Shown piece after piece: positions 1 to 6,551 of a stretch of DNA of 42,457 nucleotides (position 1 is its first letter; each line of letters begins with the position of its first letter). Source of the DNA: Phenylobacterium sp. GTDB taxonomy: Bacteria > Pseudomonadota > Alphaproteobacteria > Caulobacterales > Caulobacteraceae. The notes beneath the pieces were generated by a model. The model saw only the letters and a list, made by a program, of their open reading frames with translations, did no database searches and was not told where the DNA came from. The DNA lies in the NCBI RefSeq assembly GCF_030693625.1, contig NZ_JAUYAF010000059.1, forward strand, positions 1-42,457, given 5' to 3'. Made by a program: the position numbers and the translations under genes.

Positions 1-64
1 CCCGGTAACGACCCTCGGCGTGAATCTGCTCAAGAGCGGTGCTGAACGCGGCCTTGTAATCCAT
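1..64 (-). CDS. hemA: 5-aminolevulinate synthase, N-terminal fragment cut by the window edge
   Basis: The first 21 codons read leftward from an ATG at 62-64: Met-Asp-Tyr-Lys-Ala-Ala-Phe, then LEQIHAEGRYR. This matches the start of alphaproteobacterial 5-aminolevulinate synthases (MDYxxxFxxALxxLHxEGRYR). That enzyme is PLP-dependent and condenses glycine with succinyl-CoA in the C4 route to heme. The rest of the gene lies outside the window, so no catalytic residue can be checked. An FNR/FixK-like palindrome lies about 113 nt upstream of the start, in the gap shared with the divergent gene at 238. hemA is an established FNR/FixK target in other alphaproteobacteria, so the site supports the call. 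The piece is short, but the match is distinctive. Confidence 0.8.
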   Translation of the reverse strand, partial: MDYKAAFSTALEQIHAEGRYR

Positions 65-176
65 CGACTTGAATTCCGGCCGCGCGCTCGACCATCTCGC
101 GCCGCAACCGGTCCCCTTAGCTTCGCCGGGCTTATCGCGCCCCAGGCTTCAATGCCCCGCGAGGACGCCACGGCCC

Positions 177-190
177 TTGATCTGGGTCAA
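177..190. promoter_or_regulatory. FNR/FixK-like box between hemA and the Rap1a-like gene
   Basis: TTGATCTGGGTCAA matches the FNR/FixK consensus TTGAT-N4-ATCAA at 9 of 10 defined positions. It lies 47 nt before the ATG at 238 (plus) and about 113 nt before hemA (minus), so it could serve either direction. A FixK-type regulator is encoded at 3411-4085. Confidence 0.6.
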
Positions 191-237
191 TTGCGGGAAA
201 TCAAGGCGCGGCGCGGCGGTCCCCCTACCTTCGCCGC

Positions 238-606
238 ATGAGCTGGCTCCTTATCCTCTCGCTGGTCACGGCGCTTCCACCGGCGCCGCCGAGCGTCCAG
301 GGCTTCATCAGCACCGAGGACCTGACGGTGCTGTGCGCCCCTCAGAACGACTCACCGGCCCTGTGCCTCGGCTACCTCGTGGGCGCGGTGGATCAATTGC
401 TGGCCGGCCAGGCGCGGCGTCCCGCGACGCGGCGCACCATCTGTCCCCCAGCGAACCTCTCGGCCGAAGCCGTGCAGACGGCCCTGCTGCTGCGGCTGGG
501 CCGTGATCGTGCAAACCGGCCGCAGGCCGCCGCCGACGCCATCCGCCAGGCGGTGGAGGCCGAGTACGCCTGTCCGCTGGGCGCGGGCGTCCGGCCAGGA
601 CGCTGA
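238..606 (+). CDS. Rap1a/Tai-like secreted protein
   Basis: This is a 122-residue protein with a signal peptide (LLILSLVTALPPAPPSVQG) and a mature part with the layout of the Rap1a/Tai immunity-protein family. It has an early Cys near the LTVLC segment, a Cys-Leu-Gly-Tyr-Leu-Val-Gly-Ala block, a middle CPP block, an amphipathic helix, and a final AxxxAVEAEYACP segment. Family members act in the periplasm and some neutralise type VI amidase effectors. Many alphaproteobacterial members are orphans of unknown role, and no effector is encoded nearby. The gene follows a FixK-like box and is separated from the next start by one base, so an operon with 608-1042 and 1099-1947 is likely. Immunity is therefore not the favoured role; an envelope or stress role is inferred. 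Confidence 0.65.
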   Translation: MSWLLILSLVTALPPAPPSVQGFISTEDLTVLCAPQNDSPALCLGYLVGAVDQLLAGQARRPATRRTICPPANLSAEAVQTALLLRLGRDRANRPQAAADAIRQAVEAEYACPLGAGVRPGR

Positions 607-607
607 G

Positions 608-1042
608 GTGGAGCCCAGTCCCTCCCGCCCCTCTTGGCCAAGCTGGACGCTAGGAGTCCTCTATGGGCTGGCCCTGTTGGCCGGCGGATGGATACTCGGG
701 CCTCTGCGGGTCATGGTCGTGGCCCCCCTGATTGGCCCGCTCGCCGCTGTCGGCCTTGAAGCGCCGCTCCTCACCGCGGTCATGGTCCTCACCGTCCGCT
801 GGATGGAGAGACTGAACCTGATCGGCCGCCGGCCGGTGGGGCGTGCGGCCATCGGGCTGACCGGCGCCTGCGTCGTGCTGATGGGCGAGGTGGCCGGCGC
901 GCTCCTGGCGCCCGATCACCGGGAAGCCTTGAGCCGGTTCTTCACCCCAGTGGGCCTCTTGGGTCTGGCCCTTGTCGGCGTCGCAGCCGTGATCCCTCTT
1001 GTCCTGCTCGCCTGGCCTTCGCCAGGTCGGCGGTTGCGCTAG
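608..1042 (+). CDS. Conserved small integral membrane protein
   Basis: The product is 144 residues from a GTG start at 608, one base after the stop of the upstream gene, which suggests translational coupling. An upstream in-frame extension would overlap the previous gene and looks unlike protein. Four hydrophobic segments are visible: around LGVLYGLALLAGGWILGPLR, the APLLTAVMVLTVRW stretch, GLTGACVVLMGEVAGALL, and a C-terminal LLGLALVGVAAVIPLVLLAW. The pattern GxxLGPxRV, then LExP, then RW resembles a widespread alphaproteobacterial membrane protein family that I know only as hypothetical. The function is unknown. Its neighbours are envelope and stress genes behind a FixK-like box. Confidence 0.7.
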   Translation: MEPSPSRPSWPSWTLGVLYGLALLAGGWILGPLRVMVVAPLIGPLAAVGLEAPLLTAVMVLTVRWMERLNLIGRRPVGRAAIGLTGACVVLMGEVAGALLAPDHREALSRFFTPVGLLGLALVGVAAVIPLVLLAWPSPGRRLR

Positions 1043-1098
1043 GTCAAGGCGGGACCTCGGGACTGGGTCATGCTGACCTCACATCCCTGGAGCGCCCC

Positions 1099-1947
1099 AT
1101 GAGCCTGCAAGACATTCTGCTTCATCTCGACACCTATCCGGAGCCGACCCCCGACGCCGCCATTGATGCGGCCGTGGGCCTGGCCGCCCGCCTGGGTGGG
1201 CAACTCACCGCGCTGGCGCTGCGCCTCTCGATCCCGGTGAGGAGCAACATCCTCGCCGAGCGCCTGATCGGCCTGACCGATCTCGCGCGCGAGGAGGAGG
1301 CCCGCAGCCTGGCCGCCTGCAATCACGTCCTGGAGCGCTTCAAGAGACGCGCGGAGGACACCGGCGTCTTCCGCGGCACGCTTCTCGAAACCGCCGGGTT
1401 GCCGGACTTCGCGCTTCATGTCGCCCGCAAGGCCCGGGCCCGCGACCTTTGCATTGTACCGATAAGCGCCGCCCTGGATGGCCAGAAGGAGGTGGCCGAG
1501 ACCGTGATCTTCAACTCAGGCCGCCCGGTGCTGCTGATGCGCAGCGAGATTCCCGCCGCTCCCAAGCTCACCGATGGCGTGGCTGTGGTCGCATGGGACG
1601 GCGGGGTTCCCGCAGCCCGGGCCATGGCCGACGCGCTGCCGATCCTGCGAGGCATGCGTCGGGTGCGGGTTCTCACCATTCTCAATGAGAAGGCCTCGGC
1701 GGTCGGCGGCCTGGCGCAGGACGCGGCCCGTCACCTGCAGACGCACGGAATCGAGACGGCCATCGACTACGTCGAGACCGATGGACACGGGATCGGCGAG
1801 ACCTTGGATGGATATCTCGGCGAGACGCGGCCAGACCTGCTGGTCATGGGCGCCTATGGCCACTCGCGGCTGCGGGAGATGGTCCTGGGCGGCGCGACCG
1901 AGCACATGCTTCGCCACGCTCAGGTCCCGGTCCTCCTGTCCCATTGA
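1099..1947 (+). CDS. Universal stress protein, tandem UspA domains
   Basis: This 282-residue cytoplasmic protein has two Usp domains. The first runs from DILLHLDTYPE (about residues 4-14) to RPVLLMRS. The second runs from VAVVAWDGG (about residue 160) to the end, closing with LLVMGAYGHSRLREMVLGGA and then VPVLLSH. The second domain keeps the G-x2-G-x9-G-type ATP-binding pattern; the first does not show it clearly. Tandem Usps respond to oxygen limitation and other stress in many alphaproteobacteria. A second tandem Usp lies at 5137-5970, so the FixK-type regulator gene is bracketed by two of them. The start follows a TGGAGCG ribosome-binding sequence. The gene probably belongs to the 238-1947 operon. 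Confidence 0.92.
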   Translation: MSLQDILLHLDTYPEPTPDAAIDAAVGLAARLGGQLTALALRLSIPVRSNILAERLIGLTDLAREEEARSLAACNHVLERFKRRAEDTGVFRGTLLETAGLPDFALHVARKARARDLCIVPISAALDGQKEVAETVIFNSGRPVLLMRSEIPAAPKLTDGVAVVAWDGGVPAARAMADALPILRGMRRVRVLTILNEKASAVGGLAQDAARHLQTHGIETAIDYVETDGHGIGETLDGYLGETRPDLLVMGAYGHSRLREMVLGGATEHMLRHAQVPVLLSH

Positions 1948-2019
1948 TATCCGATAGTGAGCCCGTGTCGCACGCCGCCTTGGCCTGCACGCTGGGGCTC
2001 AGAGCCCAGGAAGAAGTCC

Positions 2020-2226
2020 ATGCCTCCTCAGGATGTCAGCGACCGTCCACCCCTTCACCCGATCCGCGAGAGCGTCGGTTTCGTCATGGCGGCCCTGGGA
2101 GCGCTGGCCGCGGTGTTCTGGCCGGCCCATCGGCGCCGCCCGCCGGCCAGCCAGAGAGCCGTGCCGGTGGACGATCCGCCGGTGACCCTCAAGGCCAGAG
2201 TGGCGCCCTTCCCGATCGAGGACTGA
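2020..2226 (+). CDS. Small single-pass membrane protein, unknown
   Basis: A 68-residue frame starts at an ATG preceded by a good AGGAAG ribosome-binding sequence at 2009-2014. An earlier in-frame start exists but lacks such a site. The product has a short polar N-terminus (PPQDVSDRPPLHPIRES), one hydrophobic stretch (VGFVMAALGALAAVFW), and a basic then acidic tail ending in PIED. It converges on the LysE-family gene, and the two stops are only a few bases apart. I do not recognise the family. The gene is supported by its ribosome-binding sequence, its hydrophobic segment and its tight packing. Confidence 0.5.
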   Translation: MPPQDVSDRPPLHPIRESVGFVMAALGALAAVFWPAHRRRPPASQRAVPVDDPPVTLKARVAPFPIED

Positions 2227-2234
2227 CGAAGAAG

Positions 2235-2882
2235 TCAGGTAGACTGGAACGTCTCCCAGCCGAGCCATAGCGCAATCAGCGCCAGGCCGACGGCGACACC
2301 CTGGTCGAGACGGCGCCGGAGGTTCGGCGTCTCCCACCGGGCCAAGCTCACGCTCCCGGCGGCCAGCACGATGGCGGTGTGGATCATGATGCTGACAACA
2401 ACATGGATCGCGCCCAGGGCCAGGGCCTGGGTGGCAGGGTCACCGCGGGCCGGGTTGGTGAAGCCGGGCAACAGGGCGACGTAGAACACGGCGGCCTTGG
2501 GATTGAGCAGGTTGGCGATCAGGCCGCGGGCGAACAGACGCCCCCGGGCCGGCGGTTCCGCCTGGTGGCCCGGCCGAGGCGCGGGCCCACCGCGCCAGGC
2601 CTCGAAGGCGAGCCACAGGAGGAATCCGACACCCGCCCACTGCAGGAGCGCGTAGAGCCAGGCGACGCGCATGACGATCGCGCCAAGACCGGCCACGGCC
2701 GCCAGCATGTAGACGGTGAGCCCCAGGGTGACCCCCGCCACGGTCATTAGCCCGGCCGGTCGGCCCCATCTCGAGGCGACGATGGTCAGATACCCCATGT
2801 TGGGGCCTGGGGTCAGTTCGACGAGGGCCACCGCCAGGAGAAATCCTGGCAGCAGCTCTGGGTCGACTGGAAGCGGGATAAT
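2235..2882 (-). CDS. LysE-family exporter with a probable non-canonical start
   Basis: This is an amino-acid or metabolite exporter of the LysE/RhtB family. Hallmarks are the ELTPGPNMGYL motif in helix 1, an aromatic-rich WAGVGFLLWLAFEAWRG stretch, the ARGLIANLLNPKAAVFYVALLPGF signature, and a C-terminal LALIALWLGWE helix. The first standard start is a GTG at 2831, which would remove the front of helix 1 (198 residues). The frame stays open upstream through IIPLPVDPELLPGFLLAV, which matches usual family N-termini. It reaches an ATT at 2880-2882 preceded by an AGGAAACG ribosome-binding sequence, giving 215 residues. The upstream stop lies only 6 nt before that ATT, so coupling with the DUF883-like gene is likely. 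The family call is secure; the start is uncertain. Confidence 0.85.
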   Translation of the reverse strand: MIPLPVDPELLPGFLLAVALVELTPGPNMGYLTIVASRWGRPAGLMTVAGVTLGLTVYMLAAVAGLGAIVMRVAWLYALLQWAGVGFLLWLAFEAWRGGPAPRPGHQAEPPARGRLFARGLIANLLNPKAAVFYVALLPGFTNPARGDPATQALALGAIHVVVSIMIHTAIVLAAGSVSLARWETPNLRRRLDQGVAVGLALIALWLGWETFQST

Positions 2883-2888
2883 CGTTTC

Positions 2889-3197
2889 CTAGGTCTTGGT
2901 CCGGCGCGCGGCCACCACAAGACCCACCAGGGCGGCCGCGGCTGTGGCGATCGCAGCAGCGGTGGCGACTGGATGGCGCTTGGCTTCGTCCGCCGTGGCC
3001 TGGACGAGGCTGACCGAACGGTCGCGCGCCTCGTCAGCCAGGGCATGGGCGGCGCGGTTGAGCGCTTCCGACGCCTTGGCGATGGAGTCCTCGAGGTCTC
3101 CGCCGACGTCGCGGGCGGCGCGCTTCAATTCGTGCATGACGTCCTCAAGGGCCTCATCAACAGTGTTGGCGACGGTCTTGGTGATCGACTTGGACAT
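2889..3197 (-). CDS. DUF883/ElaB-like membrane-anchored stress protein
   Basis: The product is 102 residues, starting MSKSITKTVANTVDEAL at an ATG that follows an AAGGAAA ribosome-binding sequence. A longer frame upstream looks non-coding. A long charged, Ala-rich helical region (about residues 5-75) is followed by HPVATAAAIATAAAALVGLVVAA, one C-terminal membrane segment ending in RRTKT. This layout matches the ElaB/YqjD/DUF883 group, some of whose members bind ribosomes or appear under stress at the inner membrane. The role here is inferred only from the layout. A FixK-like box at 3250-3263 lies about 53 nt upstream, and the LysE-family gene follows closely, so the two form a likely operon. 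Confidence 0.7.
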   Translation of the reverse strand: MSKSITKTVANTVDEALEDVMHELKRAARDVGGDLEDSIAKASEALNRAAHALADEARDRSVSLVQATADEAKRHPVATAAAIATAAAALVGLVVAARRTKT

Positions 3198-3249
3198 GGG
3201 GGTTTCCTTCTGCTGCCCGTCTTCTTCGCCCGGCGGCGTGTTCATCGCT

Positions 3250-3263
3250 TTGCGATCGATCAA
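3250..3263. promoter_or_regulatory. FNR/FixK-like box upstream of the DUF883-like/LysE pair
   Basis: TTGCGATCGATCAA fits TTGAT-N4-ATCAA with a perfect right half (ATCAA) and 3 of 5 in the left half. It ends 53 nt before the minus-strand ATG at 3197, a distance compatible with activation by a Crp/FNR protein. It is the weakest of the three boxes. Confidence 0.4.
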
Positions 3264-3410
3264 GTGGGGCGACGACGCTCCGGTTGACCATGGCGAACGG
3301 AACCGGCTCGCCCTATCCACCCGCCTCCGTAGATCTACTTAGGGGACGCTCCCGAATTTCGCCGCTCACCCGTGACGCGTAGCCATTGCGCATCAAACCG
3401 GAGACGATCG

Positions 3411-4085
3411 ATGAGCGCCGTCCAAACCCAAATCCAAACCGCCCGCGCAGGCTACGCTGGACTGATGGCCCGCCCGCAAACGGAGGCCGCGGACCTGATG
3501 TGGCAAATGGGCGTGCGAATGGCCTTCGCCAAGGACGAGGAAATCTACGGCCAGGACGAGGACGCCGACTTGATCTACCGGGTCATCTCGGGCGCGGTTC
3601 GCACGTCACGGCTGCTGAGCGACGGGCGCCGCCAGATCGGCGACTTCTATGACGCCAATGACCTGTTCGGCATCGAGGCCGGCCCCACCCATCGCTACGC
3701 CGCCGAAGCGGTCGGCGACTGCGTCATTCTGGTGCTGAAGGCGTCCGCGCTGCGGGCGGCGGCGGGCGAGGAAGCCTTTCAAAACCTGCTCTGGGCCGCG
3801 ACCAACCGGGAACTCGAACGGACCCAGGAGCACCTGCTCCTGCTCGGACGCAAGACCGCATGCGAGCGTGTGGCCAGCTTCCTGATGGGCCTGGCCGACC
3901 GGCGGCCCGCAGGAACGGTGAACCTGCCCATGGGTCGCCAGGATATGGCCGACTATCTCGGTCTGACCATCGAGACGGTCTCGCGGATGCTGACGCAGCT
4001 GCAGGGCGCCCTGGTGGTCGAATTCACCGGCGCCCGCGAGTTCCGTATCGCCAACCGTTGCGCCCTGGCGCGCATGGCCACCTGA
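3411..4085 (+). CDS. FixK/Crp-Fnr family transcription regulator
   Basis: This 224-residue regulator starts at an ATG after a GGAG ribosome-binding sequence. The cyclic-nucleotide-binding fold spans about residues 35-125 (FAKDEEIYGQDEDADLIYRV, then GRRQIGDFYDANDLFG). A dimer helix follows, then a winged helix at about 150-224. The recognition helix reads GLTIETVSRMLTQL, with the Glu, Ser and Arg typical of FNR/FixK proteins that bind TTGAT-N4-ATCAA. The N-terminal Cys cluster that binds an iron-sulfur cluster in true FNR is absent, so it is FixK-like and oxygen sensing would need another protein. No FixLJ pair lies in the window. It sits among Usp genes and three matching DNA sites, which suggests a local regulon. 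Confidence 0.88.
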   Translation: MSAVQTQIQTARAGYAGLMARPQTEAADLMWQMGVRMAFAKDEEIYGQDEDADLIYRVISGAVRTSRLLSDGRRQIGDFYDANDLFGIEAGPTHRYAAEAVGDCVILVLKASALRAAAGEEAFQNLLWAATNRELERTQEHLLLLGRKTACERVASFLMGLADRRPAGTVNLPMGRQDMADYLGLTIETVSRMLTQLQGALVVEFTGAREFRIANRCALARMAT

Positions 4086-4134
4086 GACGGGTCACGATCC
4101 GCTCGGCGAGCGGTTCGGCTCGGAGAGGCGGGCG

Positions 4135-4812
4135 ATGGCCACGATCACGTTCCACTCGATGGCCGACAGCGCCTATCTCTGGACCGCCATGCAGGTGGCC
4201 GACGAGAAGGGGGTCGAGTACCGCCTCGAGCCTCTGGAGTTGGGGTCTGAGGCCCACCTGCTGCTGAACCCGTTTGGCAAGATGCCGGTGCTCCAGCATG
4301 ACCAGGTGGTGCTCTACGAGACCCTGGCGATCGCGCACTATATCGACCGCGCCTTCCCCGGCCCTGACCTGCAACCGGCCGATCCCCTGGGCCAGGCGCA
4401 TGTCCTGCGCTGGATCAGCATCGTCAACGCCTATGTATTCCCGGTTATGAACCGCTTCGTGAAGGAGCGGCTGGTGCGGCCGGCCTGGGGGTTCGACACC
4501 GACGCAGCCTTCCTCCAGTCAGCGCGCGCGGCGTTATTGGCGCAGATCCGCCAGATCGACGACGCTGTCGGTGACGATGGCTACCTGGTGGGCGATCAGC
4601 TGACCCTGGCGGACGCCTTCCTTCTGCCGCACCTGCTGTTCTTCGGTCGAACCCCGGAGGGCGCCGCCCTGCTGAAGGCCGCGCCCCGCGTCGCCGGGTG
4701 GCTGACCCGGATGACGGAGCGGCCCAGCTATGTCCAAAGCGACATGCGCCGCGCCTATGAGACCTTCCGACAACTGCCCGCCGCCACGCCTGTGCTCTGG
4801 ACGGCGCAATAG
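4135..4812 (+). CDS. Glutathione S-transferase family protein
   Basis: The protein is 225 residues. An N-terminal thioredoxin-like domain (about 1-80) carries the LNPFGKMPVLQHDQ cis-Pro loop and YETLAIAHYID, the usual Glu-Thr glutathione-contact pair. An all-helical domain (about 90-210) carries the GDQLTLADAFLLPHLLF N-capping motif. Ser or Tyr at the N-terminus (HSMADSAYLW) could be the thiol-activating residue. The likely role is conjugation or peroxide detoxification in the cytoplasm; the substrate is unknown. It lies 49 nt after the FixK-like gene on the same strand and may be co-transcribed with it. Confidence 0.9.
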   Translation: MATITFHSMADSAYLWTAMQVADEKGVEYRLEPLELGSEAHLLLNPFGKMPVLQHDQVVLYETLAIAHYIDRAFPGPDLQPADPLGQAHVLRWISIVNAYVFPVMNRFVKERLVRPAWGFDTDAAFLQSARAALLAQIRQIDDAVGDDGYLVGDQLTLADAFLLPHLLFFGRTPEGAALLKAAPRVAGWLTRMTERPSYVQSDMRRAYETFRQLPAATPVLWTAQ

Positions 4813-4833
4813 CGCCAACCCAGCCCCGAACCG

Positions 4834-4848
4834 GGCCCTGGAAGGGCC
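4834..4848 (+). terminator. Possible hairpin terminator after the GST gene
   Basis: GGCCCT-GGA-AGGGCC forms a perfect 6-bp stem with a 3-nt loop, 21 nt past the GST stop. No T-run follows, so intrinsic termination is uncertain. Confidence 0.3.
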
Positions 4849-4936
4849 TCGGATGGGTGGCGCCGCGCGTCCGCGATGGTGACGCCTGACTTCGGGACCG
4901 ATCGCTGAGCCGCGTTCCATCCCAGCCTGGCGAAGG

Positions 4937-5062
4937 TCACGGCGCGGGGGTCGCCTCAGCGGCCTGGGGTGGCGTGACGTTGGGCGGCAGCGGACGCGGA
5001 TTGCACGCGGAGAGCACGAGAGTCGCGAGGCTCAACAGAAGACAGCGGCCAAGGAGGGGCAT
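4937..5062 (-). CDS. Very small secreted lipoprotein (41 residues)
   Basis: A 41-residue frame starts at an ATG that follows a CCAAGGAGGGG stretch read on the plus strand; on the coding strand the ribosome-binding sequence is weak. It encodes MPLLGRCLLLSLATL then VLSAC, a clean signal peptide with a lipobox (Leu-Ser-Ala-Cys, Cys at residue 20). A short Pro-rich tail (NPRPLPPNVTPPQ) follows, ending in ATPAP. Such tiny lipoproteins are common near envelope-stress genes but their roles are rarely known. It lies on the same strand as the Usp gene at 5137-5970, 74 nt downstream of that gene's stop. It is not related in sequence to entericidins as far as I can tell. The lipobox is the main support. 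Confidence 0.55.
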   Translation of the reverse strand: MPLLGRCLLLSLATLVLSACNPRPLPPNVTPPQAAEATPAP

Positions 5063-5136
5063 TGGCGGGCTCCACAGGGGCGCCGAAGCGCGGTGTCGAG
5101 GGGCGGCCTAACGATCCAGGCCAGGGCGGACGCACC

Positions 5137-5970
5137 TCAGTGAGAGATCAGCAGCGCGCAGGGCGGCTCAGCCAGGAGGTCGTGGCTCACCCCGCCCAGC
5201 ACGAGTTCCTGAAGCCGCGGGCGACCATAGACCCCCATGACCACGAGATCGGCCTTGAGGGCCGCGACATGGTCGCGAAGAATCTGGCCTGCCGAGGCGT
5301 CATGGCTGCGGTCGACGATGAGGTTGGCCTTGAGGCCGTGGTTCTCCAGGTGGCGCTGCAGCAGTCCGTCCGGCCCCCCCTCGCCACGCGGCGAGACGAT
5401 CAGGACATGCACTTCCTTGGCCTGGCTCAACAGCGGCCAGGCGTCCCGCAACGCCCGGGCGGATTCCCGCGATCCCTTCCACGCGACGACAACCCGTTCG
5501 GCCAGGGCCGGCGGGGCGCCGCCTTCCGGGATCACCAGGACCGGCCCCCCGCTGCCGAGGGCCACGGCGGCGGCTGATATGTCATTCAGGCTCAAGCTGA
5601 CCTTGGCGATCGGTGGGAACACCGTCAGGTCGAAGCGGCGCGCACAGGCGATCAATTCCTGGTCACGGCCATCGACCACCAGCCAGTCGGAGTTGGCGCC
5701 CGCTCGACGCGCCTCGGCCTCGAAGATCCCGCGGGCGGCCTCGGAGGCCTGCAGGCGAGCCGCCGCTTCCTCCTCGATCAGCGCCTGGAGCGCGTCAGGG
5801 GGCATATAGGCCAGCGACTCCGCCACCATGGCGTCCCGCAGGAACTCCGACTTCAGGAAGACGCCGGTCAGGCGGGCGTTCAGGCGCGCCGCAAGCGCAG
5901 CCGCGGCCGCGGCGCGAGGCTTGGATGACGGGTGTTCGTCAACGTGAACGAGAATGTCTTGGTAGGTCAT
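5137..5970 (-). CDS. Universal stress protein, tandem UspA domains
   Basis: This 277-residue protein starts MTYQDILVHVDEHPSS at an ATG after an AGGACAGCC ribosome-binding sequence. A longer open frame upstream is not protein-like. Domain 1 covers about residues 1-145 and domain 2 about 155-277. Domain 2 contains RVVVAWKGSRESARALRDA and ends with LVVMGVYGRPRLQELVLGG, the glycine pattern of nucleotide-binding Usps, then CALLISH. It is a paralogue of 1099-1947, with the same domain order and a similar ending. A FixK-like box (6019-6032) lies 49 nt upstream. It is the last native gene before the island border. Confidence 0.92.
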   Translation of the reverse strand: MTYQDILVHVDEHPSSKPRAAAAAALAARLNARLTGVFLKSEFLRDAMVAESLAYMPPDALQALIEEEAAARLQASEAARGIFEAEARRAGANSDWLVVDGRDQELIACARRFDLTVFPPIAKVSLSLNDISAAAVALGSGGPVLVIPEGGAPPALAERVVVAWKGSRESARALRDAWPLLSQAKEVHVLIVSPRGEGGPDGLLQRHLENHGLKANLIVDRSHDASAGQILRDHVAALKADLVVMGVYGRPRLQELVLGGVSHDLLAEPPCALLISH

Positions 5971-6018
5971 GGGCTGTCCTCCGGTCATCGCATCCTGCGC
6001 CTGCCCGCGATGGCCGCC

Positions 6019-6032
6019 TTGACGCCGATCAA
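6019..6032. promoter_or_regulatory. FNR/FixK-like box upstream of the Usp gene
   Basis: TTGACGCCGATCAA matches TTGAT-N4-ATCAA at 9 of 10 positions. It ends 49 nt from the minus-strand ATG at 5970. It lies between that gene and the island border at 6084, so it belongs to the native chromosome. Confidence 0.55.
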
Positions 6033-6083
6033 AGGGCCGGGTTCGACGCTGCGGCGCGACAGGCACGGACTTCGGGAAAGGAC

Positions 6084-6132
6084 TGGAGCGGGCGATGGGA
6101 TTCGAACCCACGACATTCAGCTTGGGAAGCTG
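6084..6132 (-). repeat. Distal attachment site: 49-bp copy of the tRNA-Gly(CCC) 3' part
   Basis: These 49 bp are identical to 25055-25103. They cover the tRNA from the anticodon stem (CAGC, loop TTCCCAA) through the T-arm and acceptor to the encoded CCA. Beyond 6132 the match stops, and there is no D-arm or 5' acceptor strand, so this copy is not a tRNA gene. It marks the far end of an element integrated into the tRNA gene. Confidence 0.9.
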
Positions 6133-6551
6133 TCAATTCCGGTATTCTCTCCGAACCTTAACGGCAAAACCGCCCTCAAAGTCATCACGTGAATTCAACG
6201 CGTTGGGTGCTGACTGCAAAACTCTCGCGGCCCCTAGAAATTTGCTTCCGGCCAGGGCCGAGAGTCCGCTGGGCGCCAGGAGCTTCCGTTAGCTCGGCGC
6301 CAGAAACTCGCCGTTCAGATGCCGACGCCGGCGGCTCCCAGCGAGCCTGTGGTTAGTAGATCGGTGGAGAGCGAGCTCCGCCGTCGACCGACATTCCGTC
6401 TGCGCCTGCTGCTCCCGTACCTGGGCGAGGAACCAAGTGGGACTTCGACCGCGTGCCAAAAGGCGTTCTGGTCGTGTCCCCGGCGCGCGGAGCAGATCGT
6501 CGACGGTAGCGGGCAGCTCGCGACGCGCGCTTTCCATAGCGGGGTACGACC
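6133..6551. other. Left end of the island, no recognisable gene
   Basis: This 419-bp stretch lies between the distal attachment copy and the stop of the thiolase-like gene. A minus-strand open frame (6289-6576) and others are Arg-rich and low in hydrophobic residues, and resemble no family I know. The first 100 bp are more AT-rich than the surroundings. They contain GCAAAAC at 6164 and 6216, a motif also found twice near the right border. Confidence 0.5.

Noticed and set aside
20..241. Plus-strand open frame at the left edge
   Set aside because: It is antisense to the hemA start, overlaps the FixK-like box, and has no recognisable features.
5971..6111. N-terminal extension of the Usp gene at 5137-5970
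   Set aside because: It has low-complexity basic sequence, crosses into the attachment repeat, and a good ribosome-binding sequence precedes the later ATG.
6084..6132. A second tRNA-Gly gene
   Set aside because: Only the 3' 49 nt are present; there is no D-arm or 5' acceptor strand, so it is an attachment-site copy.
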